Counted from the stretch's first letter, positions 1 through 8,066 are shown. The stretch is DNA of 49,272 nucleotides from Alphaproteobacteria bacterium (GCA_024742605.1 JANSYC010000029.1:1-49272), one strand, 5' to 3'. Program-made: numbers and translations. Notes: generated by a model not told the origin, from the letters alone.

Positions 1-53
1 AACCGTGGGGCCGCCGGTGGGGTTTTGGTTCCGGGCATGGTTCCCCATATCGC

Positions 54-59
54 TATAAT
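54..59 (+). promoter_or_regulatory. Candidate -10 box upstream of the first small gene
   Basis: A perfect TATAAT lies 30 bases before the ATG at 90. No convincing -35 hexamer is seen 16-18 bases upstream, so this is a -10 match only. A start near position 66 would leave a leader of about 24 bases. Confidence 0.4.
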
Positions 60-89
60 GACAGACGTCCTTGTTTTGGAGACCGAGAC

Positions 90-386
90 ATGAATCGCGG
101 AATGTGGATCCTTGCCGCCGCCATTGCCGTTCTTGTGGGGGCCTCGATGTACGCGGAATCGAGCGGTCTGGTCGCCGAGCGGTCCTGGACCAAATGCCAG
201 GAAAGTTTCGTGGCGCAGATGTTTTCGGACGAGTGCACACCGCGGCGCGGCATCGCGGTTGAACCGAGCACAGCGCCTGCGGCCGAAACCGGCTCGGGTA
301 GCGCCTCGGGCGGCTCTTCGGACGGCCTGCCGCGCATGGTGCCCGCACCCTCGGACGGGATCGACAAGGTCGATCGCGGCAATTGA
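90..386 (+). CDS. Small membrane-anchored or exported protein, unknown function
   Basis: A 98-aa protein that I do not recognise. Residues 5-20 form a hydrophobic helix (signal anchor or signal peptide). The rest is polar and low in complexity, rich in Ala, Gly, Ser and Pro, as in a periplasmic linker. Two cysteines (in TKCQES and DECTP) could form a disulfide outside the membrane. The ATG at 90 follows a purine-rich GAGACCGAG and a good -10 box at 54. It stands alone, 130 bases before the redox operon on the same strand. Function cannot be assigned. Confidence 0.55.
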   Translation: MNRGMWILAAAIAVLVGASMYAESSGLVAERSWTKCQESFVAQMFSDECTPRRGIAVEPSTAPAAETGSGSASGGSSDGLPRMVPAPSDGIDKVDRGN

Positions 387-437
387 GCGGCGGCGATCCG
401 ACAGATCCAACCTCGCGACATTGTTAGCGGAAGGGAA

Positions 438-500
438 GGGTATGGCCACCTTTTTGGGGTGGACCATACCCGTCCGGCTGCCCATCATGGCAGCCTGACG
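438..500 (+). promoter_or_regulatory. Two back-to-back hairpins ahead of the redox operon
   Basis: Hairpin 1 pairs 438-450 with 458-471: GGGTATGG/CCATACCC outside and CCACC/GGTGG inside, with one bulged A. Hairpin 2 pairs 471-482 with 489-500: 12 bp with one mismatch, core GGCTGCC/GGCAGCC. They touch each other and end 20 bases before the ATG at 520. There is no T-run after either, so a simple intrinsic terminator is unlikely. Structured leader RNA or a terminator of the preceding gene are both possible. Confidence 0.45.
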
Positions 501-519
501 TAAACCTGAGGCAGGGCCC

Positions 520-774
520 ATGCTCGGCGTGTCCGAAAGCGCGATATCGAACGCCGAAAGCCTGATTTGGCTGGCCCAAGCCTATGTTTGGGTCGGCGCA
601 CCGGTGGCGGCGGTATTCCTCCTGTGGGGGATCGACCGTATCGATCACAGCGCACGCGGCAGCTATCTGTTCCGTCTTTTCGCGCTTCCCGGTGTGGTCG
701 GGCTCTGGCCCCTGGTCGTCACGCGCTGGATTTGGCTCGAGCTGCGGGGAGCAGATCGGCATGGATCAGGCTGA
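520..774 (+). CDS. Small two-helix membrane protein, redox operon gene 1
   Basis: An 84-aa protein with two predicted membrane helices, about residues 21-41 (YVWVGAPVAAVFLLWGI) and 51-71 (FALPGVVGLWPLVVTRWIW). No cofactor motif is visible and I recognise no family. Its TGA overlaps the ATG of the next gene (TGATG at 772-776), so it is very likely translationally coupled to the 56-aa protein and the Rieske fusion that follow. The context suggests a small subunit or assembly factor of a membrane redox complex; this is inference from position only. The ATG at 520 is preceded by GAGGCAGGG. Confidence 0.65.
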   Translation: MLGVSESAISNAESLIWLAQAYVWVGAPVAAVFLLWGIDRIDHSARGSYLFRLFALPGVVGLWPLVVTRWIWLELRGADRHGSG

Positions 775-944
775 TGCAGATCGATCTCCGACGCGCCCAT
801 CGAAGGATATGGCCGATCCTGACCCTGGTTCTGCTCGCGGGATTCCTGGCGGCGCTCCTGCTCCGTCCGACGCTTCCGGTCGAGACCACGCCGGTGCCGA
901 GCTTCAAGGGCTCGGCGGACCCACGGACCGGGAGGACCGGGTGA
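774..944 (+). CDS. 56-aa single-helix membrane protein, redox operon gene 2
   Basis: A 56-aa protein with a basic start (MQIDLRRAHRR), one strong membrane helix at about residues 13-30 and a short polar tail. The orientation should be N-in by the positive-inside rule. Its ATG overlaps the stop of the gene before, and its own stop overlaps the GTG of the gene after (GTGA at 941-944). Being locked between two overlapping genes is the main evidence that it is real. It has no recognised domain. It may be a small subunit or an anchor for the downstream Rieske/haem protein. Confidence 0.55.
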   Translation: MQIDLRRAHRRIWPILTLVLLAGFLAALLLRPTLPVETTPVPSFKGSADPRTGRTG

Positions 945-2014
945 GTGTCGGGTATCGACCGGTTCTCTGGAACGCCAACAAGCTTTGGTACGATGGGGCG
1001 TTGGGCCTTTTCGTCGGACTGTATCTGATCCTGTTCCTGCGTTATGCGCCGGGGCTCCTGGAATCTCCGGCGATCGGTGGTGCAGAACTGCGGATGCGCG
1101 CCTTTGGGTCCTGCGCCTTTCTGATGCTCACACTCATTCTCTGCATCGGGCCCTTGGCTCGGTTGGACACGCGGTTTCTGCCGCTGCTGTACAACCGTCG
1201 ACATTTCGGGGTGATGACCTTTTTCGTGGCGACCGCCCACCTCTGGGCGGTGTCCGGCTGGTATCTGGCGTTCTCGCCGCTCGACCCCTGGGTGGCGCTG
1301 CTGGTCTCCAATACGGATATCAGCTTTCTGGGATTTCCGTTTGAATGGCTCGGCATGGCAGCACTTGCGATCCTGTTCGCTATGGCGGCCACCAGCCACG
1401 ATTTCTGGCTTCATTTCCTGTCGCCGCCGATCTGGAAGCGACTGCATATGCTGGTCTATCTCTGCTACGGACTGGTGGTGATGCATGTGTCGCTCGGGCT
1501 CCTGCAGTCCGAGACCAGCCCGGCCTATCCCGTGATGGTCGGACTCAGCCTTCTGGTTGTGTCCGGCCTGCACATGATGGCCGCGCGCGCCGAGGCGAAG
1601 CGGGACCGTGAGCAGGCCGCTCCTCCCGTGGGAGGCGCAGATGGGGATTGGGTCAAAGCGGTGCGGATCGATGCCCTGACGCCCGATCACGGCCACACCG
1701 TCACCCTGCCGAACGGGGAGCGGGCGGCGGTGTTTCGGTATGGCGAGACCGGTGAGCGGATTTCGGCTCTCTCAAATGTCTGCGCACACCAGAACGGACC
1801 CTTGGGCGAGGGCCGAATGGTTTTCGGCTGCGTGACCTGCCCCTGGCATGGGTTTCAATACGATCCGGAGACCGGGTGCTCACCGCCGCCGTTCACCGAA
1901 AAGGTTCCGACCTTCCGGGTGCGTCGAGACGGTGACTTCGTGATGATTGATACCAAGGCGCTGCCCGCCGGCACCCGGACGCCGCCGATCCTTCTGAGCG
2001 AGGGTGGCGCATGA
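941..2014 (+). CDS. Ferric-reductase-like haem membrane domain fused to a Rieske [2Fe-2S] domain
   Basis: A 357-aa protein starting at GTG 941, which overlaps the previous stop. Residues ~18-215 form a multi-helix membrane domain of the ferric reductase-like type. His88 and His100, and His169 and His182, are spaced 12-13 residues apart as expected for bis-His b-haem ligands. Residues ~237-340 form a Rieske domain with C281-x-H283 and C300-x2-H303. The expected reaction is electron transfer between membrane haem and a [2Fe-2S] centre; no FAD/NAD-binding reductase domain is present, unlike classical ferric reductases. The direction of electron flow and the partner are unknown. The downstream gene overlaps it by 4 bases. 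The domain calls are firm, the function is not. Confidence 0.8.
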   Translation: MSVGYRPVLWNANKLWYDGALGLFVGLYLILFLRYAPGLLESPAIGGAELRMRAFGSCAFLMLTLILCIGPLARLDTRFLPLLYNRRHFGVMTFFVATAHLWAVSGWYLAFSPLDPWVALLVSNTDISFLGFPFEWLGMAALAILFAMAATSHDFWLHFLSPPIWKRLHMLVYLCYGLVVMHVSLGLLQSETSPAYPVMVGLSLLVVSGLHMMAARAEAKRDREQAAPPVGGADGDWVKAVRIDALTPDHGHTVTLPNGERAAVFRYGETGERISALSNVCAHQNGPLGEGRMVFGCVTCPWHGFQYDPETGCSPPPFTEKVPTFRVRRDGDFVMIDTKALPAGTRTPPILLSEGGA

Positions 2015-2772
2015 GCCGGCGTCCGTTCTTTGTCGGCTATCTGGCGATGCCGCGCGCGCTCGCCATGTTCCTGGCGGTGGTCACCGGCGTATTGTTGGGG
2101 ACGGGCGCGGTCGTTGCGACGGTGACAGTCCAGGAGCAAAATGACTGGGGCGACGGCGGCTTTCAGTGGGGAGAGGGACGACAGACCCGAACCGGCATCG
2201 TTATGGCGGACCCGTATCCCGTTCTGTTCCTGCCGCCGAATGCGGACCATCCTTTTGGTCAGACGCTTCCCCTGTCCGGGGCCGGCAAGACTGGCGTTCA
2301 GACGAGTGCCCGGGAGATGCAGGGCGCTCCGGTCGATGTCTCCGGAATCATCCTGCGCCGGGATGATTTCGAGATGATTCAGGTGTCCGGCAACAACGGC
2401 CTGGTGGCGGCGGCCGATCCGGCGCCTCTGGCCGGTTGGAGCGGCCCGGAGATCGAAGCTTTAGGCCGGGTCACGCTCAAGGGCGAGCTCTTGGACAGCA
2501 AATGCTTTCACGGGGCGATGCGTCCTGGGGAAGGCAAGACCCACAAGCTGTGCGCCAATCTGTGCCTCATCGGCGGCGTGCCGTTGACCTTCATGATCCG
2601 CCGGCCGGACGGCAGCGTGGAATCCCTGCTGATGGCCGATCAGGAGGGCCAGGAGGTCACGGGCCCGCTGCTCGACCATGTTTCCCAGTTTGTCGAGCTG
2701 ACGGGCGAGCTGGAGCGACGGGGCGACCTTTTGGTGTTCAAAGTCGATCCTGAGACGGTTCGTCGACTTTGA
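2011..2772 (+). CDS. Membrane-anchored protein with conserved Cys/His motif, redox operon gene 4
   Basis: A 253-aa protein with an N-terminal membrane helix at residues ~15-37 and a large, presumably periplasmic, domain. The notable part is a compact motif at residues 162-186: DSKCFHG, a conserved-looking RPGEGKTHK stretch, then CANLC and IGGV. Asp162, Cys165, His167, His178, Cys181 and Cys185 could bind a metal or cluster. I believe this motif recurs in proteins encoded beside Rieske proteins, but I cannot name a characterised family. The ATG overlaps the stop of the haem/Rieske gene (ATGA at 2011-2014), so the two proteins are likely partners. Confidence 0.7.
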   Translation: MSRRPFFVGYLAMPRALAMFLAVVTGVLLGTGAVVATVTVQEQNDWGDGGFQWGEGRQTRTGIVMADPYPVLFLPPNADHPFGQTLPLSGAGKTGVQTSAREMQGAPVDVSGIILRRDDFEMIQVSGNNGLVAAADPAPLAGWSGPEIEALGRVTLKGELLDSKCFHGAMRPGEGKTHKLCANLCLIGGVPLTFMIRRPDGSVESLLMADQEGQEVTGPLLDHVSQFVELTGELERRGDLLVFKVDPETVRRL

Positions 2773-2848
2773 GACAGCAAACGCCTATCAAAATGATCAG
2801 GCTTTCTGTTAAACCGCGCCCTTCCAAAATGCAGCGAGGAGAGTCGTC

Positions 2849-4039
2849 TTGGCCCTACCCGAAACTCCGGACTTCGAATCCTATCCCGTGCATCAGAGGC
2901 TTGTTTCCGCGGCGGTTGAGCGGGGGGGCGTGCGCCTGCATTGGGCGGATGGGGGCCACTGTCTCTACCATCCTCTGACCTTGCGCGAACACGCCCCGGA
3001 TCCGGAGACAACCCACCCGGTCACGCGTGAACAATCCTTGATGTTGATCGATATCCCGGCTGGTCTTGAAGCGGCTTCGGCGGATGTCGATGGCGAGGGA
3101 GCATTGCAGGTCCGCTGGTCGACCGGGGAGGACAGCCGGTTTCACCCCGGCTGGCTGCGGGCACATGCCCCCGATCTGATGGGGGTGCCGGAAGAAGACC
3201 GGGATCCGCTGCCCGCGCGGGTGACCTGGGCCGGCGGGTTCGCCAATCAGATCCCGCGCCTTCACGGACCCGACGTGGTCGCGGGCGGACCCGCCCGTGA
3301 GGCGTGGGCCGAAGCGCTGCAGGTCTGGGGGGTCGCGATCCTGGAAGGGCTTGATGCCACGCCCGAGGTGGTCGAGACGGTGCCCGCCCTGCTGGGGCCG
3401 ATCCGGGAGACCAATTTCGGTAAGTTCTTCGATGTGATTTCGAAGCCGGATGCGGACTCGAACGCGTACACCTCCATGGCCTTGCCGCTGCACGTGGATC
3501 TGGCCACGCGGGAGTCCATGCCCGGCCTGCAGTTCCTGCATTGTATGAGCAATGAGGCGGATGGCGGCGACAGTATTCTGTCCGATGGGTTCTATCTGGC
3601 CGAGTGCCTGCGCGCAGAAGAACCTGAGCTGTTCGAGGCCCTGACCACCGTTCAGGTCACCGCCGCCAGCAAGGCCAAGTCCACCGATTACCGCTGGACC
3701 ACGCCGATCATCGGGACGGATGAGACCGGGGCGGTTTCCGAAATCCGTTGGAACCCCTGGCTGCGGGCGCCGATGAAAGCGTCCTTCGACGATGTGGACA
3801 AGGTCTATCGGGGACTCCGCTTCCTGTTTGAGCTGTCTGAGCGTCCTGAAAGCCGGGTGGTCACGCGTCTGGGCGCCGGTGACATGCTGTCATTCGACAA
3901 CCGCCGGGTTCTGCATGGCCGGACCGGTTATGACCCGAGTACCGGAGAACGCCGTTTGCGTGGCTGCTACGTCGACCGAGAGCATTTGACCTCAAGCCTG
4001 CGGATCGCCGAACGGCGCAAGAGGGCGGCACTCGTCTAG
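2849..4039 (+). CDS. Gamma-butyrobetaine hydroxylase-like Fe(II)/2-oxoglutarate dioxygenase
   Basis: A 396-aa protein of the TauD/TfdA superfamily with the two-part layout of gamma-butyrobetaine dioxygenase: an N-terminal DUF971-like region (residues ~15-110, with the RFHPGWLR type of strand) and a C-terminal catalytic domain. The iron triad is visible as H215-x-D217 (LPLHVDL) and the distal His356 (RRVLHGRTGY). The flanking pattern of PGLQFLHC and GGDSILSDGF is typical of this subfamily. The substrate is likely a trimethylammonium compound such as gamma-butyrobetaine or an analogue; the exact substrate cannot be told. The start is TTG 2849 after AGCGAGGAGAG. It lies 76 bases after the redox operon and may be co-transcribed with it. 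Confidence 0.85.
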   Translation: MALPETPDFESYPVHQRLVSAAVERGGVRLHWADGGHCLYHPLTLREHAPDPETTHPVTREQSLMLIDIPAGLEAASADVDGEGALQVRWSTGEDSRFHPGWLRAHAPDLMGVPEEDRDPLPARVTWAGGFANQIPRLHGPDVVAGGPAREAWAEALQVWGVAILEGLDATPEVVETVPALLGPIRETNFGKFFDVISKPDADSNAYTSMALPLHVDLATRESMPGLQFLHCMSNEADGGDSILSDGFYLAECLRAEEPELFEALTTVQVTAASKAKSTDYRWTTPIIGTDETGAVSEIRWNPWLRAPMKASFDDVDKVYRGLRFLFELSERPESRVVTRLGAGDMLSFDNRRVLHGRTGYDPSTGERRLRGCYVDREHLTSSLRIAERRKRAALV

Positions 4040-4076
4040 CGAACCCGATCGAATCAAAGGCGGAAGCGTTCGGGTC

Positions 4077-4937
4077 TCAGGGCGTGTGAATGAGCTTTCC
4101 GGCGGCCACCATGGGGCCGCTCGGCTCTCCATCGGCGCTGCCGCCGAGCGGCTCGACCGAGATGGTGAACGCACCCTGCAGCACCACCGTTCGGTCAACC
4201 GACTCTGGGAGGGCGAAGGCGCCGTGGCCGTCGCGTGGTATCGTGCCCAGGGAAAGTGGCGGGCGGCCGTCTTCGATCAGCCACAGTTCGAAATCCCGTC
4301 CGACCGGTGCCGATTGCCCTGCGCCGACAAGGATCAGGCTTGCTGTGTCCGACCAATAGAGCGCGCGGTAGACCACCGGGCTGTCGCTGCTGGCCAGGGT
4401 TCCGGTCAGGACGCCGGACGTTCTGTTCAGAAGTTCCTGCATGGTTGCATCCGCGACCTGCGCGTCATCTCGTGCTGCCTGCACGGCCTGATCCAAAGAG
4501 GCAAAGGTGGCCTGAGCGTTGGTGAGATCGGTCTGTAAGGCCTCAACGGTTCCGTTGAGTTCTCCGGTTCTGCGGTCCATCTCGTATCCTAAACCGAGCG
4601 CGGTCAGGACCGCGACGGCAGCCAAGCCCCGCCATAGTCCGGCTTGGCCCCATATCTGCGCCAGAAAGCCTTTGTGAGAGGCTGGCGCCTTGTCCTTGAA
4701 CAGGTGATCCTTCAGGTGCGCCCGTACCCGTTCCGGCGGACCGATCGGTGTGAGCTCGTCCGCGATCGGCGCGAGGTCCCGGGACCACTGGTCGACCTTG
4801 TTGCGGAACGAGTCGTCCTGCTCGACACGGCGTGCGCAGGTCGCGTGCTCGTCTGTCGACAGCACGCCGAGGACGAACTCGGCCGCCATGATGTCGTCGC
4901 GCTGCTCCCGGTCCCGGCCGTCCTGGTCCTTATCCAT
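4077..4937 (-). CDS. Anti-sigma factor, RskA/anti-sigma-K type
   Basis: A 286-aa membrane protein. The N-terminal ~95 residues resemble an anti-sigma domain (AAEFVLGVLSTDEHA, the usual start of RskA-like regulators). One membrane helix follows at ~103-118, then a coiled segment (TVEALQTDLTNAQATFASLDQAV), and a C-terminal periplasmic RskA domain with the ELWLIEDGRPPLSLGTI pattern. It should hold the ECF sigma factor at the membrane and release it on an envelope signal. It overlaps the upstream sigma gene by 8 bases, as expected for a coupled sigma/anti-sigma pair. Its stop faces the dioxygenase stop across 37 bases. Confidence 0.85.
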   Translation of the reverse strand: MDKDQDGRDREQRDDIMAAEFVLGVLSTDEHATCARRVEQDDSFRNKVDQWSRDLAPIADELTPIGPPERVRAHLKDHLFKDKAPASHKGFLAQIWGQAGLWRGLAAVAVLTALGLGYEMDRRTGELNGTVEALQTDLTNAQATFASLDQAVQAARDDAQVADATMQELLNRTSGVLTGTLASSDSPVVYRALYWSDTASLILVGAGQSAPVGRDFELWLIEDGRPPLSLGTIPRDGHGAFALPESVDRTVVLQGAFTISVEPLGGSADGEPSGPMVAAGKLIHTP

Positions 4938-5511
4938 TGGTCTGCGGGGCCTCGAAGTCGGACAGGCAGGTGCGCAGGCTGATCAGGGTGGGGTTAAGCC
5001 AGGAGCGCATCATGGTTGGCGGGAGCTCGAAACGTTCGGCCAGATCCGCGTAGCTTTCGCCATCCAGATAGGCGCGGCGGAGGGCGTCGGCACGGCGCGC
5101 ATCCAGTTTTCCGAGGCAATGATCCAGTCGGGCCCGATTGAGCGAGGCGGCCACCGCCTGCGCCGAGGTCAGGTCGGAGGCGGTCAAGTCATGGCGATTA
5201 CCAACGTTTTCGGTGTTTGGTGTCGGCGCGCGCAGCCTGCCTATCGCATGATGCCGTGTCAGTGTGAGCAGCCAGCCGATCCCGGAGCCCGTCTGGGATG
5301 AGAATTCTGAGGCGTCCTTCCAGACCGTCCCGAAGACATCCTGCAACGCATCTACGGCGTCCTGTCGTCCGAGCATGCGGATCAGGACGGCAAAGAGTTT
5401 CGGCGATGTGCGGTCGAAAAGGGTCAGGAACGCCGTCTGGTCGCGGAGTGCAACTTGGTCCAGCAGGTCTGAAATCTCGTCCGACCTGGGCGGAGCGTCA
5501 AGGTTCTGCAT
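4930..5511 (-). CDS. ECF-type RNA polymerase sigma factor
   Basis: A sigma-70 family ECF protein of 193 aa from ATG 5511; a TTG at 5529 would add six residues but has no good ribosome site, while AGGCG precedes the ATG. Region 2 is seen near FLTLFDRTSPKLFAVLIRMLGRQDAVDALQDVFGTVW and region 4 near DALRRAYLDGESYADLAERFELP with a following helix. It is paired with the RskA-like anti-sigma gene, which it overlaps. By family it should drive a small envelope- or oxidative-stress regulon and usually its own promoter. The target promoter was not identified here. Confidence 0.88.
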   Translation of the reverse strand: MQNLDAPPRSDEISDLLDQVALRDQTAFLTLFDRTSPKLFAVLIRMLGRQDAVDALQDVFGTVWKDASEFSSQTGSGIGWLLTLTRHHAIGRLRAPTPNTENVGNRHDLTASDLTSAQAVAASLNRARLDHCLGKLDARRADALRRAYLDGESYADLAERFELPPTMMRSWLNPTLISLRTCLSDFEAPQTNG

Positions 5512-5637
5512 ATCGCCTAAACCCGCCAAAAAGAAATTACTGTACCTGAAAAGATACGGCGACGGCGGGCTAAATCCACATACCCGGTGCAGTCTCGCAG
5601 ACCATGAGACTTGGGTGTCGAACCGAAACGCCGGTCG

Positions 5638-6396
5638 TCAGGTCACCGACAGCCGCACCATGCCCCCGTCGACCGGCACGTGCACGCCCGTGATGTAGCG
5701 GGCCCGATCCGAGACCAGAAAGGCGACCAGGTCCGCGAGTTCCTGCGGCTCGCCGAACCGGCCCATCGGGATATCCTTGATCTGGCCGGCCCGCGACTCT
5801 TCCGTGGGAAACAGGCGGTTCAGGATCTGGTCGCTGTTGATGCGTCCGGGCGCGACGCAGTTCACCGTCACCCCGTCGGGCGCGACTTCCGAGGCCAGGC
5901 TTCGGGACCAACTGACAAGGGCGACTTTCGCGGGTGTGGCCGCGTTGACCGCCCGCTGGACCAGGGCACCGGAGATGTTCACCACCCGCCCCCATCGGGC
6001 GGTCCGCATGCCAGGCAGCAACGCCTCGGTCATCCGTCGAGCTGAAGAAAAATTCAGCGCAAAGGCCTCCTCCCAGAAGGCGTCGTCGGCGTCCTTCGGC
6101 ATCGGTCGGGATGCGCCCGCATTGTTCACGAGGATGTCGATGCCGCCATACTGCGCTGTCGCGGTCTGCGCCACCGACCCCACACCGTCTGCGGTCGAAA
6201 GGTCGCCCGTCACCATGGCCGGGGCTTCCGCACCTGTCGCCGCGATCTCGTCCCGGACGAGGGTGAGCTTTTCAAGATTGCGCGCGGCAATGACCAAACG
6301 GGCCCCCTCGGCAGCAAGAACATGCGCGACCGCGTGGCCTATCCCCGCGCTGGCCCCGGTCACCAAGGCGCGTTTGCCCGCGATACCCAAATCCAT
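5638..6396 (-). CDS. Short-chain dehydrogenase/reductase without the canonical Tyr
   Basis: A 252-aa Rossmann-fold SDR. The cofactor site is standard (TGASAGIG near residue 14, NNAG in the middle), Ser is present in NISGAL, and the PG motif with VPVDGGM near the end is typical. However, the YxxxK active-site motif is not there: the corresponding stretch reads NAATPAKVALVSWSRS, leaving the Lys but an Ala where Tyr should stand. A subset of SDRs shares such a replacement, so it may be an atypical reductase or a non-catalytic binder. The ATG at 6396 has GGAGA upstream. It follows the amidohydrolase gene by 31 bases and is probably in its operon. Confidence 0.85.
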   Translation of the reverse strand: MDLGIAGKRALVTGASAGIGHAVAHVLAAEGARLVIAARNLEKLTLVRDEIAATGAEAPAMVTGDLSTADGVGSVAQTATAQYGGIDILVNNAGASRPMPKDADDAFWEEAFALNFSSARRMTEALLPGMRTARWGRVVNISGALVQRAVNAATPAKVALVSWSRSLASEVAPDGVTVNCVAPGRINSDQILNRLFPTEESRAGQIKDIPMGRFGEPQELADLVAFLVSDRARYITGVHVPVDGGMVRLSVT

Positions 6397-6427
6397 GATC
6401 TATCTCCAATAAACAGGCCACGCACGG

Positions 6428-7876
6428 TCAGTTCAGCGAACTCCGGGTTTCAAAGACCATCGGCGCCATCTCGTCCACCGTCCGGCCCGCCCAGTCCCGT
6501 TTGGAGATGCTGGTGAAGGACCGCTCCTGGGCGGCCTGGAGCTCGGCGAGCGCGCTCGGCATATCGATCGTGGTCACGGCACCATCCTTCACCACGCGTG
6601 TGCCATCGACGAACACGTCCCGCACGCCGCGATCGGTGGCGGCGTAGATCAGGGAGCGGATCGGCTCCCGCACCGGCATCATGGAGGGGGCAGTGAGATC
6701 GACGCAGACCAGATCGGCCCGCGCGCCGACCGTCAGTTTGCCGATATCGTCGCGCCGGAGTGCCTTGGCGCCGCCAACAGTCGCAGCGTTGAAGATGTCT
6801 GAGGTGTTGAGATCGTCCACCGTTTCGGCCACGGCGCGGGCAACGGTGGCCACGTTCCGCATCTCCTCCAGGAAGTTGTGCGGGTAGGTATCCGTGCCGA
6901 TTCCCATGTTGATTCCCTCGCGCACATAGCCGCCGAAAGTGCGCAGAGCTATGCCCCGCCGCATGAACACGGTCGGGCAATGGGCCACGGTGGTGGCGCT
7001 GTCCGCCAGGATCCGGAGATCGTCTCGGGTCGACCAGTGGACCCAGGGGTGATGGTCCAGAAAAATTCCGTGACCGATGATCGCATGTTCGCCCACCGCG
7101 CCAATTTCCTTCATCCACTGCACGGGCGTCTTGCCGTGACGGCGGACGATTTCGTGGAACTCTGTCACCGATTGGGCGGCATGGGTCTGCCAGGGCAGAT
7201 TCTTCTCTTCCGCGAAGTCATAGGAGTCCCGCAACAGATCGGCGGAACAGGTATCCACCTGAGACGGCGCCACCATCCCCATCAGCCGTCCACTGGGATG
7301 CTGGGCCGCCAGATCGATGATCCGCTGGGCCGCCTCGAAGCCTTTCTGACCGGCCTCTTCGTCCCATTCGTACTGCAATTTGTGACCGTCATTGGTGAAC
7401 CAGCGTGCATCCCGGAACATCGGCGCCACACAGGCGCGAATGCCGCAGCCGGCCAGCACGTCCAACCAGCTTTCGAACGGGATCGAGTAGTCGACCACAG
7501 TGGTGACGCCGCTTTGCAACAGTTCCGCCATGGCGACCTGGAGGCTGGCGGCGAGGCCTGCCGGGTCGTTCTCGAAAATCGTCAGAAACTCGTAGAGAGA
7601 GGAGTGGTAGAAACCCGGAGAGCGGATTTCGTCCGTGACGCCCTTGCGGAGTGGTTCGCTGGTCGGGTGGCTGTGGATGTTGATCAGGCCGGGCATCACC
7701 ATCCGGTCGCTGCCGTCCAGTTCCTCGTGGACCTCGCCGGTATAACGCCCACCGACCTGGAGGATTGCCCCATCCGCAAAAACGACGTCTCCACCCTTGA
7801 TGTAGATATGACGGCTCTCTTTGGCATCCCAGGCGACAATCCAGGCAGCATTGCGGATCACGGTGGTCCGGGTCAT
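6428..7876 (-). CDS. Amidohydrolase-family metal-dependent hydrolase/deaminase
   Basis: A 482-aa amidohydrolase of the ATZ/TRZ-like (chlorohydrolase/cytosine-deaminase related) group. Metal and catalytic sites are visible: the HxH strand GLINIHSHP, a His in WQTHAAQS, a His in IIGHGIFLDHH and an Asp in GTDTYPHN. The small composite domain at both ends (VFADGAILQVGG and GARADLVCVDL) is also typical. It should hydrolyse a C-N bond of a cyclic or guanidine-like compound; the substrate is unknown. I chose ATG 7876 with GGAG upstream over an earlier frame opening at 7981. It is transcribed with the SDR gene and preceded by a dyad at 7973-7994. Confidence 0.85.
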   Translation of the reverse strand: MTRTTVIRNAAWIVAWDAKESRHIYIKGGDVVFADGAILQVGGRYTGEVHEELDGSDRMVMPGLINIHSHPTSEPLRKGVTDEIRSPGFYHSSLYEFLTIFENDPAGLAASLQVAMAELLQSGVTTVVDYSIPFESWLDVLAGCGIRACVAPMFRDARWFTNDGHKLQYEWDEEAGQKGFEAAQRIIDLAAQHPSGRLMGMVAPSQVDTCSADLLRDSYDFAEEKNLPWQTHAAQSVTEFHEIVRRHGKTPVQWMKEIGAVGEHAIIGHGIFLDHHPWVHWSTRDDLRILADSATTVAHCPTVFMRRGIALRTFGGYVREGINMGIGTDTYPHNFLEEMRNVATVARAVAETVDDLNTSDIFNAATVGGAKALRRDDIGKLTVGARADLVCVDLTAPSMMPVREPIRSLIYAATDRGVRDVFVDGTRVVKDGAVTTIDMPSALAELQAAQERSFTSISKRDWAGRTVDEMAPMVFETRSSLN

Positions 7877-7972
7877 GGCAGAACTCCGATGTGGTCTTGG
7901 CGGCAGAAAAACAGGCAGATGACCAGAGTCTAGCGTGATCCGACAGGCGGCGCGACCTGCAAAAACACAGAC

Positions 7973-7994
7973 ATAAACCAACTATTAGGTTTAT
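7973..7994. promoter_or_regulatory. Dyad operator candidate, ATAAACC-N8-GGTTTAT
   Basis: A perfect 7-bp inverted repeat with an 8-base spacer sits about 100 bases upstream of the amidohydrolase start and about 75 bases before the small plus-strand gene at 8067. It is AT-rich against GC-rich surroundings, as protein-binding sites often are. No regulator gene is adjacent. Confidence 0.4.
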
Positions 7995-8066
7995 TCAGTG
8001 CTTCTAATTCACAGAGGAACCCTGTAATATCGTGAGCGGGGTCGTGAAAGCAGAGGGGGAAACGGT

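Noticed and set aside
5530-5600. A self-regulated ECF promoter in front of the sigma gene
   Set aside because: No pair of elements with the usual spacing could be assigned without knowing the sigma group.
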